Counted from the first letter of the stretch, positions 51,778-60,484 are shown. The stretch: DNA of 64,000 nucleotides from Streptomyces roseoverticillatus (GCF_000719265.1 NZ_JOFL01000016.1:320991-384990), one strand, 5' to 3'. Numbers and translations: made by a program. The notes: generated by a model from the letters alone, not told the origin.

Positions 51778-52548
51778 GTGCTTGGCGCCATTGGGCTGGA
51801 CATTGAACCGGAAGCGCCTTCTGCAGTCCGGGAGATGAGCCGCTGCGGGGGGACGGAAAAGGAACGGCGGCAGTCCGCGGGACACAGTGGTGTGGAACTG
51901 GTGACGGGAGCACGCGCTGTTGACGAACGGCTCCTGCGCATATGCCGCGGGGCGACCGTGGAAATATGCGCGCTGCTCGCGGGAAGTCCATCCGCTTCGT
52001 CTGACACAGGCTCCGGCATACCCCGCCGCACGGTCGTCGAACGTACGGGGCTCGCCGCCCTGCCGGATGCCGGGGATCCCACCCTGATACGTGTTGCGGA
52101 CCGCATTCCGGCCGAACTGGTGATTGCCGATCGGGCAGTTGCGCTACTCCCCTTCACGCCCCGTACCGCCGGTCCGGCCGCGCTCCGCGAGGGGCCCGAG
52201 CCGGCGGCGCTGGTCGTCCACCGGGGTCCGCTGCTCTCGACGCTGGTGAACCTGTTCGAGGACATCTGGAACGAGGCCCTCCCGGCCCGGGTCTGCGCGG
52301 ACGCCGCCCGGCGGCGGGCGGTGGACGGCCTTCCCGCCGGGCCCGACGCGCTCGACCTGGAGGTGCTCTCGCTGCTGATGGGCGGGCTGACCGACACGAG
52401 CGTCGCCAAGCAGCTCGGGCTGGGGCTGCGGACGGTGCAGCGCCGGGTGAAGCGGCTGATGGAGCTGGCCGGGGTGACGACCCGGCTGCAGCTGGGGTGG
52501 CACGCGGCGGCGCACGGCTGGACGACCGTCCGCGGGCCGCAGGGCTGA
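51778..52548 (+). CDS. LuxR-type helix-turn-helix regulator
   Basis: A 256-aa protein with a C-terminal LuxR/NarL helix-turn-helix (LDLEVLSLLMGGLTDTSVAK, QLGLGLRTVQRRVKRLMELA, GVTTRLQLGWHAAAHGW). The N-terminal part resembles the TrmB-like or unknown sensor found in streptomycete orphan LuxR proteins (RVADRIPAELVIADRAVALL). GTG 51778 has GGGGAGGG with 7 bp spacing; ATG 51736 is in frame without a good ribosome site. It is divergent from the PP2C gene. Confidence 0.8.
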   Translation: MLGAIGLDIEPEAPSAVREMSRCGGTEKERRQSAGHSGVELVTGARAVDERLLRICRGATVEICALLAGSPSASSDTGSGIPRRTVVERTGLAALPDAGDPTLIRVADRIPAELVIADRAVALLPFTPRTAGPAALREGPEPAALVVHRGPLLSTLVNLFEDIWNEALPARVCADAARRRAVDGLPAGPDALDLEVLSLLMGGLTDTSVAKQLGLGLRTVQRRVKRLMELAGVTTRLQLGWHAAAHGWTTVRGPQG

Positions 52549-52686
52549 ACGACCGGCACCGGCCGGGACGCCCGGAGACGGCTGAGGACGGCCGGGACGG
52601 CCGGGGACGAGCCGGGGGCGCGTGTCGGCCAAAGTGGCCGCAATCGTCCGGGAGCGCCGCCGCCCGCCTTCCGGCAACCTTGGTGC

Positions 52687-53169
52687 ATGGGGACGTGGCA
52701 GCTGCTCCTCGTCGGCCTCGTGATGCTGCTCGGCCTGCTCGGCGTCGTCACCCCGGGGGTGCCGGGGCCGCCGATCGTCTGGGCCGGCGTGCTGTGGTGG
52801 GCGATGACCGACCAGTCCGCCCTGGCCTGGGGGGTGCTCGCGGGGGCGACGGGGGTGCTGCTGCTGGAGCAGGCCGTCAGCTGGCTGCTGCCGCCCCGCC
52901 GGCTCAGGGGCGCGGGCATCACGCGCCGCGCCTTCCTGGTGGCGGGGGTCGCCGGGATCGCCGGCTTCTTCGTGCTCCCGGTGCTGGGTGCGCTGCCCGG
53001 CTTCGTCGGCGGGCTCTACGGGGTGGAGCGGCAGCGGCTGGGCGGGCACGGCGCGGCGTGGGCGTCCACGCGGAACGTGATGCGGGCGCTGGGCACGAGT
53101 GTCCTGGTGGAGCTGTTCGCGTGCCTGCTGGTGGTGGGCGGGTGGATCGGCGCGGTCGCGTGGGGCTGA
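52687..53169 (+). CDS. DUF456 membrane protein
   Basis: A 160-aa protein with about five hydrophobic segments: LLLVGLVMLLGLLGVVTPGV, GPPIVWAGVLWWAMTD, VLAGATGVLLLEQAVSWLLP, AFLVAGVAGIAGFFVLPVLG and VLVELFACLLVVGGWIGAVA. The GVVTPGVPGP and GFVGGLYGVE stretches are typical of DUF456. Function unknown. Confidence 0.82.
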   Translation: MGTWQLLLVGLVMLLGLLGVVTPGVPGPPIVWAGVLWWAMTDQSALAWGVLAGATGVLLLEQAVSWLLPPRRLRGAGITRRAFLVAGVAGIAGFFVLPVLGALPGFVGGLYGVERQRLGGHGAAWASTRNVMRALGTSVLVELFACLLVVGGWIGAVAWG

Positions 53170-53197
53170 TGGGGGCGGGCCGGGGCCCGGGCGCCGT

Positions 53198-53713
53198 TCA
53201 GGCCGTCGCCGGCTCTCCCACGCCCTCGAGTGCCAGCAGCACGCGCTTGCGGTCCAGGCCGCCCGCGTAGCCGGTGAGCGAGCCGTCCGCGCCGATCACC
53301 CGGTGGCAGGGGCGCAGCACGAGCAGCGGGTTGGCGCCGACGGCCCCGCCGACCGCGCGGACCGCGGCGCGGGAGGCGCCGATCCGGGCGGCGAGCTCGC
53401 CGTAGGTGGTGGTGGCGCCGTAGGGGATGGCGTCGAGGGCGTCCCAGACGCGGCGGCGGAATTCCGTGCCCTCCACGGCGAATTCGAGGTCGAAGCCCTC
53501 GGCCTCGCCGGCGAAGTAGGCGGTGAGCTGCCGCTCGGCCTCGGCGAACGCGGCGTGGTCGCGGAGCCGGTCCGGTGCCGGGGCGGGGGCGTTCTTCCGG
53601 CCCGGTACGGACAGGGAGGCGATGGCGGTGCCTCCGGGGGCGGTCGCGGAGGGCCGGCCGGTGACGAGGAGCAGGCCGAGGGGGCTGGCGATCTCGGTGT
53701 AGAGCGTGGTCAT
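53198..53713 (-). CDS. ogt: Methylated-DNA--[protein]-cysteine S-methyltransferase
   Basis: A 171-aa suicide repair protein that removes alkyl groups from O6-alkylguanine. The acceptor cysteine is in VLRPCHRVIGADGSLTGYAG; the DNA-binding wing is TTTYGELAARIGASRAAVRA and GGAVGANPLLV. It is co-transcribed with the Ada-AlkA gene upstream (3-bp gap), giving a two-gene alkylation-repair operon. Confidence 0.95.
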   Translation of the reverse strand: MTTLYTEIASPLGLLLVTGRPSATAPGGTAIASLSVPGRKNAPAPAPDRLRDHAAFAEAERQLTAYFAGEAEGFDLEFAVEGTEFRRRVWDALDAIPYGATTTYGELAARIGASRAAVRAVGGAVGANPLLVLRPCHRVIGADGSLTGYAGGLDRKRVLLALEGVGEPATA

Positions 53714-53716
53714 GGT

Positions 53717-55210
53717 TCAGGAGTCCTTGCTGTTCGGGGTGGCGGCAGCGGGCCCGGGGGCCGGGTCGGCGGCCGCCTGCCAGAGGTGGTGGAGGGCGTA
53801 CGAGCGCCAGGGGCGCCAGGCTTCGGCGGCGCCGGGCTCCGCGCCGAGGGCGGCGAGGCCGTGGCGGGCGCCGGCGTCGCCGGGCAGGAAGACGTCGGGG
53901 TCGCCGAGGGCCCGCATGCGGACGTAGCCGGCGGTCCACGGGCCGATGCCGGGGAGCTGCAGGAGGGCCTGCGTCGCCTGGTCGCGGTCGGCGCCGGGGT
54001 CGAGGCGGACGGCGCCGTCGGCGAGGGCCGTGGCGGTGGCGCGCAGGGCGCGCTTGCGGGTGTCCGGCATGCCGAGGCCGTCGAGGGCGGCGTCGGCGAG
54101 GGTGGCGGGGTCGGGGAAGAGGTGGGTGAGGCCGCCGTCGGGGGCGGGCAGCGGCTTGCCGTAGGCGGCGACGAGGTTCGCGCCGAGGCGTACCGCGGCG
54201 GCGACGCTGACCTGCTGGCCGAGGACGGCCCGTACGGCCAGTTCGTCGCCGTCGACGGCGCCGGGCGAGCGCAGCCCGAGCCGGGCGGCGACGAGCGGGC
54301 GCAGCAGCGGGTCGGCGCCGAGGCGCTCGGCGACGGCGTAGGGGTCGGCGTCGAGGTCGAAGAGGCGGCGGACGCGCTGGACGGCGGTGGCCAGGTCGCG
54401 GGGGTCGGTGAGGTGGAGCCGGCAGTCGAGCCAGGCGCCGTGCCGGCCGCCCGCGGGGCGGGGTTCGCGGACCTCGGCGACGCCGGTGCCGTAGGGCAGC
54501 CGCAGGGTGCGGCGGTAGAGCCGGGCGCCGGGGCCACCGAGGACCTCCTCGACGCCGGGTACGGCACGCCGCTGCAGGTAGCCGAAGATCTCGGGGGCGG
54601 CGTACGGGCCGCGGTGAGCCAGGCGCAGCGGGATGCCGGCGCCGGTCTGCCGGGGGCCCTTGCGGACGCGCAGGCCGCTGGGGGTGGCCGCGTAGATCTC
54701 GCGGATCGTGTCGTTGAACTGGCGGACGCTCGCGAAGCCCGCGGCGAAGGCGATGCCGGTGACGGACATGTCCGTGGTCTGCAGGAGGACGCGGGCGGTG
54801 TGGGCGCGCTGGGCGCGGGCGAGGGCGATGGGGCCGGCGCCGAGCTCCTGGGTGAGCTGGCGGTGCACCTGGCGGGAGCTGTAACCGAGGCGGCAGGCGA
54901 GGCCCGCGACGCCTTCGCGGTCGACGACGCCGTCGCCGATGAGCCGCATGGCGCGGCCGACGAGGTCGGCGCGGACGTTCCAGTCGGCGGAGCCGGGGGC
55001 GGCGTCGGGCCGGCAGCGGCGGCAGGCGCGGAAGCCGGCGCCCTGGGCGGCGGCGGCCGAGGGGTAGAAGCGGACGTTCTGGCGCTTGGGGGTCACGGCG
55101 GGGCAGCTGGGACGGCAGTAGATGCCGGTCGTCTTCACGGCGAGGAAGAACTCGCCGTCGAAGCGGGCGTCTCTGCTGTGTACCGCCTGGTAGCGGGACT
55201 CGTCGTCCAT
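53717..55210 (-). CDS. Ada regulator-AlkA DNA-3-methyladenine glycosylase fusion
   Basis: A 497-aa fusion. Residues about 10-80 are the Ada methyl-phosphotriester domain with its zinc cysteines (YCRPSCPAVTPKRQNVRF and CRRCRPDAAP). Residues about 90-185 are an AraC-type helix-turn-helix (VAGLACRLGYSSRQVHRQLT; VTGIAFAAGFASVRQFNDTI). The rest is the AlkA glycosylase with the helix-hairpin-helix LPGIGPWTAGYVRMRALGDP and the catalytic Asp in DVFLPGDAG. It senses alkyl phosphotriesters, activates repair genes and excises alkylated bases. ATG 55210 has GGAG upstream; a further 40 codons in frame look non-coding. Confidence 0.93.
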   Translation of the reverse strand: MDDESRYQAVHSRDARFDGEFFLAVKTTGIYCRPSCPAVTPKRQNVRFYPSAAAAQGAGFRACRRCRPDAAPGSADWNVRADLVGRAMRLIGDGVVDREGVAGLACRLGYSSRQVHRQLTQELGAGPIALARAQRAHTARVLLQTTDMSVTGIAFAAGFASVRQFNDTIREIYAATPSGLRVRKGPRQTGAGIPLRLAHRGPYAAPEIFGYLQRRAVPGVEEVLGGPGARLYRRTLRLPYGTGVAEVREPRPAGGRHGAWLDCRLHLTDPRDLATAVQRVRRLFDLDADPYAVAERLGADPLLRPLVAARLGLRSPGAVDGDELAVRAVLGQQVSVAAAVRLGANLVAAYGKPLPAPDGGLTHLFPDPATLADAALDGLGMPDTRKRALRATATALADGAVRLDPGADRDQATQALLQLPGIGPWTAGYVRMRALGDPDVFLPGDAGARHGLAALGAEPGAAEAWRPWRSYALHHLWQAAADPAPGPAAATPNSKDS

Positions 55211-55312
55211 GGCTCCAGTCTGCGGTATCGCTGCGCTTGCGACTGGCGGAAATCGGACGGCGGCCTTCGGCCCGCGGGGCGCGTCATGGACCTCCCGGGC
55301 CGGGGTGAGTCC

Positions 55313-55410
55313 GGCACCGCCGGAGCGCATCGTCGTGGCTGGGCGCCGTTGCGGCGGGACATATTCTCCGCCGCAACGGCGAGACGCCCCACGGTGGCTT
55401 CCGGCGGTGC
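55313..55410. repeat. Complete copy of dispersed palindromic intergenic element
   Basis: The 98-bp element has inverted ends GGCACCGCCGG (55313) and CCGGCGGTGCC (ends 55410). Its inner inverted repeat is CGCCGTTGCGGCGG and CCGCCGCAACGGCG around an AT-rich 9-10 nt centre (GACATATTCT). Another GGCACCGCCGG follows at about 55458. It sits in the 279-bp gap between ada-alkA and rsgA, which holds no gene. Related halves are at 4882-5325 and 59494-59738. Confidence 0.8.
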
Positions 55411-55489
55411 CGAACCTGTGGGCGGACGGTGCTGCTCCGCGGGCCGGGGCAGGTCAGGCACCGCCGGAACCCGCCCCCGGCTGTACGGG

Positions 55490-56584
55490 CTACCGCCCGC
55501 CGCGCTTCCGCGCAGCGGACTCGCGGCCCTCCGCCGTCTTCCGTTTCCAGTCGCGGCGGATCTCCGCGCGGAGCCGGGCGTCCGTGCGGGCGGCGATCCA
55601 CGCGTTCTCGCGCAGGAGCTTGCGGTAGCTGTCGAGGCGGCGCTGGGCGAGCGCGCCGTCGGCGACGGCGGCCAGCACCGCGCAGCCGGGTTCCCCGGCG
55701 TGCCCGCAGTCGTGGAAGCGGCAGCGGGCGGCGTACTCCTCGACTTCGGCGAAGGCCTGCGCGACGCCGCCCTCGGCGTCCCACAGGCCGACGCCGCGCA
55801 GGCCCGGGGTGTCGATCAGGACGCCGCCGAAGGGCAACCGGAGCATGTTGCGCGTGGTGGTGGTGTGGCGGCCCTTGCCGTCGCGGTCGCGGGCGGCGTT
55901 GACGTCCTGGACGTCCTCGCCGGCGAGGGCGTTGGCCAGGGTGGACTTGCCGGCGCCGGACTGGCCGAGGAGCACGGTGGTGCCGCCGGCCAGGGAGGCG
56001 GCGAGGACGTCGAGGCCCTCGCCGGTCTCGGAGCTGACGGCGAGCACCTGGGCGCCCGGCGCCGCTGCGGCGGTGTCGGCGACGAGGTGGCCCAGGGTGA
56101 CGGGGTCGGGCACGAAGTCGGCCTTGGTGAGGACGACCAGCGGCTCGGCGCCGCTCTCCCAGGCGAGGGCGAGGAACCGCTCGACGCGGCCCAGGTCCAG
56201 CTCGACGGCGAGGGAGACCGCGACGACGGCGTGGTCGACGTTGGCGGCGAGGACCTGGCCCTCGGAGCGCTTCGACGACGTGGACCGCACGAAGGCGGTG
56301 CGGCGGGGCAGCAGGGCGAGGACGTAACCGCGGCCGGTGTCGACGGCGGCCCAGTCGCCGGTGCACATGACGGCCAGCGGGTCGCCGGTGGTGACGAGCG
56401 CGGCGTCGGCCTGCACGGTGCGGACGCCGGAGCGGTCCGGTGCGGGGACGACGACGTCGCAGCGGCCGCGGTCGACGCGGACGATCCGGCCGGGGACGAC
56501 GCCCTCGGCGGCGTGCGGGGCGTAGCTGTCAGCGAACCCTTCGTCCCAGCCGTAGGGGGCGAGAGGGTGGGAGAGCGAACTCAA
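55490..56584 (-). CDS. rsgA: Ribosome small-subunit-dependent GTPase A
   Basis: A 364-aa circularly permuted GTPase that assists late 30S assembly. An OB-fold (GRIVRVDRGRCDVVVPAPD) is followed by G4 (VVLTKADFV), G1 (TVLLGQSGAGKSTLANALAG), G3 (LIDTPGLRGVGLWDAEGG) and the zinc knuckle CRFHDCGHAGEPGCAV. The C-terminal 25 residues are basic (RRDWKRKTAEGRESAARKRG). Start is TTG 56584 with GAAGGA 8 bp upstream. A small out-of-frame ORF with a better ribosome site overlaps its first 56 bases. Confidence 0.93.
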   Translation of the reverse strand: MSSLSHPLAPYGWDEGFADSYAPHAAEGVVPGRIVRVDRGRCDVVVPAPDRSGVRTVQADAALVTTGDPLAVMCTGDWAAVDTGRGYVLALLPRRTAFVRSTSSKRSEGQVLAANVDHAVVAVSLAVELDLGRVERFLALAWESGAEPLVVLTKADFVPDPVTLGHLVADTAAAAPGAQVLAVSSETGEGLDVLAASLAGGTTVLLGQSGAGKSTLANALAGEDVQDVNAARDRDGKGRHTTTTRNMLRLPFGGVLIDTPGLRGVGLWDAEGGVAQAFAEVEEYAARCRFHDCGHAGEPGCAVLAAVADGALAQRRLDSYRKLLRENAWIAARTDARLRAEIRRDWKRKTAEGRESAARKRGGR

Positions 56585-56651
56585 GACGGTGTTCCTTCAC
56601 GGAGGAGGAGCGGGAGGTGATCGACGTCCGGGTGCGGGCCGTGGCAGTCAT
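56529..56651 (-). CDS. Possible upstream ORF overlapping rsgA (40 aa)
   Basis: ATG 56651 follows GAGAGGAGG-rich sequence with about 9 bp spacing and encodes MTATARTRTSITSRSSSVKE and 20 more basic residues. It ends inside rsgA in another frame. If translated it would couple or compete with the weak TTG start of rsgA. Composition alone does not prove it is a gene. Confidence 0.3.
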   Translation of the reverse strand: MTATARTRTSITSRSSSVKEHRLEFALPPSRPLRLGRRVR

Positions 56652-56718
56652 CGGTCCTCGCCTCCTCTCCGTAAGTCCTTGCGGACACGCGTCTTTCGCG
56701 TCGGGGTGAGCTTAGGCA

Positions 56719-56766
56719 GAGCGATCGGGCGGGCGCGAAAGGTTTTTCGCGCCCGCCCGATCGCTC
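56719..56766 (-). terminator. Perfect 22-bp hairpin terminator of the YihY gene
   Basis: 56719-56740 pairs without mismatch with 56745-56766 around a 4-nt loop; the right arm is rich in TTTCGCGCCCGCC. It begins 4 bp after the YihY stop on the minus strand and lies upstream of rsgA, isolating the two. Confidence 0.9.
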
Positions 56767-56770
56767 GCCC

Positions 56771-57946
56771 TCAGTCCCGCCGTTTGGCGTGCTTGGGGTG
56801 GTGGGTCTCCTTCTGGATCCGGGAGCGGACGTCGTCCGGGGGCAGGAACTGCGCCCACCGCTCGGGGAACTCCGAGGGCGGCTCGCGGTCCTGGCCGATC
56901 ACGCCCTCGTCCGGGCCGTCCTCGTCGAGGTCGTCGGCGAGGCTCGCCTCCAGCGCGCGGGCCGCCCGCTCGGCCGCCTCCTGCGCCGCGGCCGCGGCCC
57001 GCAGCCGGTCGACGTCGGCGCGCGCGGCAGCGGTGGCGACCGACGGCCACACGCGGTCCAGCGCGGCGTTGACGGCCGCGCCGACGAGCACCGCGAAGGC
57101 CGAGACGCCGATCCACAGGAGGACGGCGACGGGCGCGGCGAGGGACCCGTAGATGGTCAGGCCCTCGACCGTGTGGGTGAGGTAGATGCGCAGCACGAAG
57201 CTGCCGAGCACCCACATCGTCAGGGCGACGAGCGCCCCGGGGATGTCCTCCTGCCAGGGCGAACGGACCGGCACGGAGACGTGGTAGAGCGTGGTGAGGA
57301 AGACGATGGACAGCAGGATGACGACGGGCCAGTAGAGGAACCGCACCACGTCGCCGCTCCAGGGAACGACGTCCTCGACGGCCTCGGGCCCCGCGACCAT
57401 CAGCGGCAGGGCCACCGCGCCGATCAGGAGGGCGACGACGTAGAGGAGGAAGGCGAGCAGGCGGGTCCGGACGATGCCGCGCTTGCCCTCCAGCCCGTAC
57501 ATGATCGTGATGGTGTCGACGAAGACGTTGACGGCGCGCGAGCCGGACCACAGGGCGATGGCGAAGCCGACGGAGATGACGTCGGGGCGGCCCTTGGTGA
57601 CGTCCCGCAGCAGGGGCCTGGCGATCTCGTTGACGCCCTTGTCGCTGAGGACGGTCGCGGACGCCTTGAGGATGTTCTCCTGGATGGAGCCGATGGTGTT
57701 GGTGCCGGTCCATGCGTCCAGGTAGCCGAGCAGGCCGAGGAGACCGAGCAGCAACGGCGGCAGGGAGAGCAGCGTGAAGAACGCGGCCTCCGCCGCGAGC
57801 CCGGTCACGCGGTATTCGACGCAGGAGTTGACGGTGTCCTTCAGGAGGAGCCACGCCATCCTGCGTTTCGAGACATTTCGGTACAGGACGCGAGCCCTGT
57901 GCAGCCGGCCGGCCCGACGCCCCGGTGATTCATTTGCTGCCTGCAC
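56771..57946 (-). CDS. YihY/BrkB-family membrane protein
   Basis: A 391-aa integral membrane protein with six to seven helices (AEAAFFTLLSLPPLLLGLLG, VGFAIALWSGSRAVNVFVD, LLAFLLYVVALLIGAVALPL, VVILLSIVFLTTLYHVSV, GALVALTMWVLGSFVLRIYL and APVAVLLWIGVSAFAVLVGA). The WSGSRAVNVF and IYGSLAAPVAVLLW motifs are typical of YihY. The C-terminus is a soluble Ala/Glu/Asp-rich tail ending KHAKRRD. These proteins were once called ribonuclease BN but are not nucleases; function unsettled. It ends at a very strong terminator. Confidence 0.9.
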   Translation of the reverse strand: MQAANESPGRRAGRLHRARVLYRNVSKRRMAWLLLKDTVNSCVEYRVTGLAAEAAFFTLLSLPPLLLGLLGLLGYLDAWTGTNTIGSIQENILKASATVLSDKGVNEIARPLLRDVTKGRPDVISVGFAIALWSGSRAVNVFVDTITIMYGLEGKRGIVRTRLLAFLLYVVALLIGAVALPLMVAGPEAVEDVVPWSGDVVRFLYWPVVILLSIVFLTTLYHVSVPVRSPWQEDIPGALVALTMWVLGSFVLRIYLTHTVEGLTIYGSLAAPVAVLLWIGVSAFAVLVGAAVNAALDRVWPSVATAAARADVDRLRAAAAAQEAAERAARALEASLADDLDEDGPDEGVIGQDREPPSEFPERWAQFLPPDDVRSRIQKETHHPKHAKRRD

Positions 57947-58175
57947 GGTCTAACCGTATCCGCCCTGGCCACGTGGAATCGCACAGCAGCCGAACAGGCG
58001 GGCGACGGGGGCGGGAAAAGCGTCCGGTGGAGGGTGATGCTGCGCCGACTCGGCACCACCCTCCGGCCGCTCACCCTCACCATCCGCCCGCGGCGCGGCC
58101 CCGCGCAACGGTTGCATGGAGTTGCAATCCTGTGGATGCCCCGCGGGCGGGCCCGCGGGACGGCACCATGGCAGC

Positions 58176-59423
58176 GTGAACCGCGGAACCACCGACGAAG
58201 CCCTGCTGCCGGCCGTCCGGGAGGCCTGCCTGGGGGACGCGCGTCCCCCGGCCCCTCCGCGCCCGCTGATCGGGCAGTCCTGGCACCGCGTCCGGCTGCG
58301 GGGCGTCGATCCGGAGAAGGGCGGTTCGTCCCCGCGGCTGGCGGCGGACGAGGTCGAGGAGCGGCGGCAGGGCTCCCGGCTCGGGGGCCTGCTCGCCCAC
58401 CTGCGCGAGGGCCTGGGGTCGGTGGTGGACGTCGAGCGGCACCTGATGGCCGTCACGGACGCCGAGGGCCTGGTGCTGTGGCGGCAGGGGAACCGCGGCG
58501 TGCTGCGCAGCGCCGACCGGCTGGGTTTCGACGTGGGCGCGTCCTGGGCCGAGGAGCTGGTGGGCACGAACGGCATCGGCACGTCCTTGGTGGAGCGGCG
58601 CCCGGTGCAGGTGCGGTCGGCCGAGCACTTCGTCCGCACGCACCACGCGTGGTCCTGCGCGGCCGCCCCGCTGCACGATCCGCGCGACGGGCGGCTGCTG
58701 GGCGTGCTGAACGTGAGCGGTCCGGCCCCGGTCTTCAACCCGGCCACGCTGCCGCTGGTCACGGCGGTCGCGAAGGTCGGCGAGGGGGAGCTGCGGGTCC
58801 GGCACTGGGAGTCGGTGGAACGGCTGCGGGCAGTCGCGGCGCCGATGCTGGCCCGGGTGGGCGGCCGGGCGCTGGTGGTGGACCGCGACGGCTGGGCGGC
58901 GGCGGTGACGGGCATGGGGCCGGTCGGCCGGGTCGCGCTGCCCAAGTCCGTCCAGGCGGGGCGGGCGTGGCTGCCGTCGCTGGGGCTGTGCACGCTCGCG
59001 CCCCTGCCGGACGGCTGGCTGGTGCGGGTGGAGGAGGCGCCCCGGGCCGAGCTCGTGCCCAGCCGCGTGGTGCTGGACGTGCGGGGGCCGCGGCGCTGGA
59101 CGGTCACGGTCGCCGGCGCCGCGGGCGAGTGGTCTCAGGAGCTCAGCCCCCGCCACGCCGAGCTGCTGTACGTGCTGGCCCGGCACCCCGGGGGGCGGTC
59201 CGCCGCGGAGCTCGCGGCGGATCTGTTCGGGGACGCGTCCCGGACGGTGACGGTACGGGCGGAGATGTCGCGGATGCGGCGCACGCTCGCGGGCGTGCTG
59301 AGCCACCGCCCGTACCGCTTCGCGGAGAACGTCGACGTCCGCCTGCTCGTGCCGTCCCGTCCGGCGGACCTCCTGCCGTCCTCGACGGCCCCGGTGGTCC
59401 TGGCGGACCGGGCCGGGCCCTGA
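58176..59423 (+). CDS. GAF-domain transcriptional regulator with C-terminal winged helix
   Basis: A 415-aa regulator resembling the sensory half of AcoR. Residues about 15-75 form the region RPLIGQSWHRVRLRGVDPEK. A GAF domain follows (LMAVTDAEGLVLWRQGNRGV, FDVGASWAEELVGTNGIGTS, HHAWSCAAAPLHDPRDGRLL). The C-terminal winged helix is ELSPRHAELLYVLARHPGGR with VRAEMSRMRRTLAG. It lacks the sigma-54 AAA+ domain of AcoR, as usual for actinobacteria. Start GTG 58176 is chosen for protein fit; its ribosome site is weak and ATG 58116 is in frame. The usual target, an aldehyde or alcohol dehydrogenase gene, is not adjacent. Confidence 0.82.
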   Translation: MNRGTTDEALLPAVREACLGDARPPAPPRPLIGQSWHRVRLRGVDPEKGGSSPRLAADEVEERRQGSRLGGLLAHLREGLGSVVDVERHLMAVTDAEGLVLWRQGNRGVLRSADRLGFDVGASWAEELVGTNGIGTSLVERRPVQVRSAEHFVRTHHAWSCAAAPLHDPRDGRLLGVLNVSGPAPVFNPATLPLVTAVAKVGEGELRVRHWESVERLRAVAAPMLARVGGRALVVDRDGWAAAVTGMGPVGRVALPKSVQAGRAWLPSLGLCTLAPLPDGWLVRVEEAPRAELVPSRVVLDVRGPRRWTVTVAGAAGEWSQELSPRHAELLYVLARHPGGRSAAELAADLFGDASRTVTVRAEMSRMRRTLAGVLSHRPYRFAENVDVRLLVPSRPADLLPSSTAPVVLADRAGP

Positions 59424-59493
59424 CGGGCGGGTCCCGAGGCGGCCTCTCCGCGGCGACGCCTCCGGCGACGCTGCAGCCGCCCGAGGCCTGCCC

Positions 59494-59641
59494 GGCACCG
59501 CCGGGCACCACCGCGGCGGCTGAGCGCCGCTGCGGCGGAACGAAAGCCGCCGGCGGTCCACCCGAGCCGCACCGGCACCGGCACCGGCACCACCCTCCGC
59601 CGCAGCCGCGATCAGCCGACTGCGACCCCTCCGGCGGTGCC
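59494..59641. repeat. Dispersed palindromic intergenic element, copy with extended centre
   Basis: The left half GGCACCGCCGG ... GCTGCGGCGGAA (59494-59540) and right half CCGCCGCAGCCGCG ... CCGGCGGTGCC (59597-59641) enclose a longer centre than the copy at 55313. It lies in the 373-bp gap between the GAF regulator and GNAT genes (59424-59796), which holds no gene. Confidence 0.75.
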
Positions 59642-59661
59642 TGACCAACCTGAGGCCGTAC

Positions 59662-59738
59662 GGCACCGCCGGGCACCACCGCGGCAGCTGGGCGCCGCTG
59701 CGGCGGAACAAAATCCCGCGGCGGTCCGCCCGAGCCGC
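59662..59738. repeat. Second left-half copy of the dispersed element
   Basis: 77 bp matching 59494-59570 at about 70 of 77 positions by eye, 168 bp downstream in the same orientation, and without its own right half. Confidence 0.8.
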
Positions 59739-59796
59739 CCCGCGCCGCGGGACGCGCCCGGCACCCCGCGCGCAGCAGGCGTGATTGGCTGGGCGT

Positions 59797-60378
59797 ATGA
59801 GCAACCGTACGACCACCGTGACCACCTGGTCGCTGGAGCAGACCTCGCCGGGCGACCTCGCACCCGTCCAGGAACCGGACAGCACGTCCGGCATCCGGAT
59901 CGTCCGCGCCGAGGTGCCCTCGCCCGAGTTCAGCCGCTTCCTCTACACGGCCGTCGGCGGCGACGTGACGTGGCTCGACCGGCTGCCGTGGAGCTACGAG
60001 ACGTGGCGCGCGCACCTGGAGCGGCCCGGGGTCGAGACCTGGGTGGCGTACGAGCACGGGACGCCGGCCGGCTACATCGAACTGGAGGCGCAGGACGAAG
60101 GCGCGGTCGAGATCGTCTACTTCGGTCTGATACCGGCGTTCCGGGGCCGCCGCATCGGCGGGCACCTGCTCTCCTACGGCACCGCACGCGCGTGGGACCT
60201 GGCCGGCCGGTGGCCGGACCTGGCGCCGACGAAGCGGGTCTGGGTGCACACCTGCAGCCTGGACGGCGAGCACGCGGTCGCCAACTACGAGCGCCGCGGC
60301 TTCCGCGTGTTCAGGACGGAGTCCGAGGAGCAGCCGGAGGCCGCGCCTCCGGGCCCGTGGCCGGGCGCCCACGCCTGA
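59797..60378 (+). CDS. GNAT-family N-acetyltransferase
   Basis: A 193-aa acetyltransferase. The acetyl-CoA loop is LIPAFRGRRIGGHLLSYGTA, preceded by VEIVYFGL and followed by KRVWVHTCSLDGEHAVANYE and RRGFRVFRTE. It would acetylate an amine on a small molecule or protein; the substrate is unknown. The N-terminus carries about 35 extra residues before the fold. It ends 20 bp before a hairpin terminator. Confidence 0.88.
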   Translation: MSNRTTTVTTWSLEQTSPGDLAPVQEPDSTSGIRIVRAEVPSPEFSRFLYTAVGGDVTWLDRLPWSYETWRAHLERPGVETWVAYEHGTPAGYIELEAQDEGAVEIVYFGLIPAFRGRRIGGHLLSYGTARAWDLAGRWPDLAPTKRVWVHTCSLDGEHAVANYERRGFRVFRTESEEQPEAAPPGPWPGAHA

Positions 60379-60397
60379 CCGAACACCACCCCCACCA

Positions 60398-60430
60398 ACG
60401 AACCCGTCCCGCCATCCGGGACGGGTTCGT
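60398..60430 (+). terminator. Hairpin terminator of the GNAT gene
   Basis: A perfect 14-bp stem (CGAACCCGTCCCG with its complement) and a 5-nt loop, 20 bp after the stop codon and 55 bp before the sulfur leader peptide. Confidence 0.85.
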
Positions 60431-60484
60431 CCACATTACGGACAATGGTGGACTGGCCGGATCCCGCCGTGCCACGCTGCCGTC

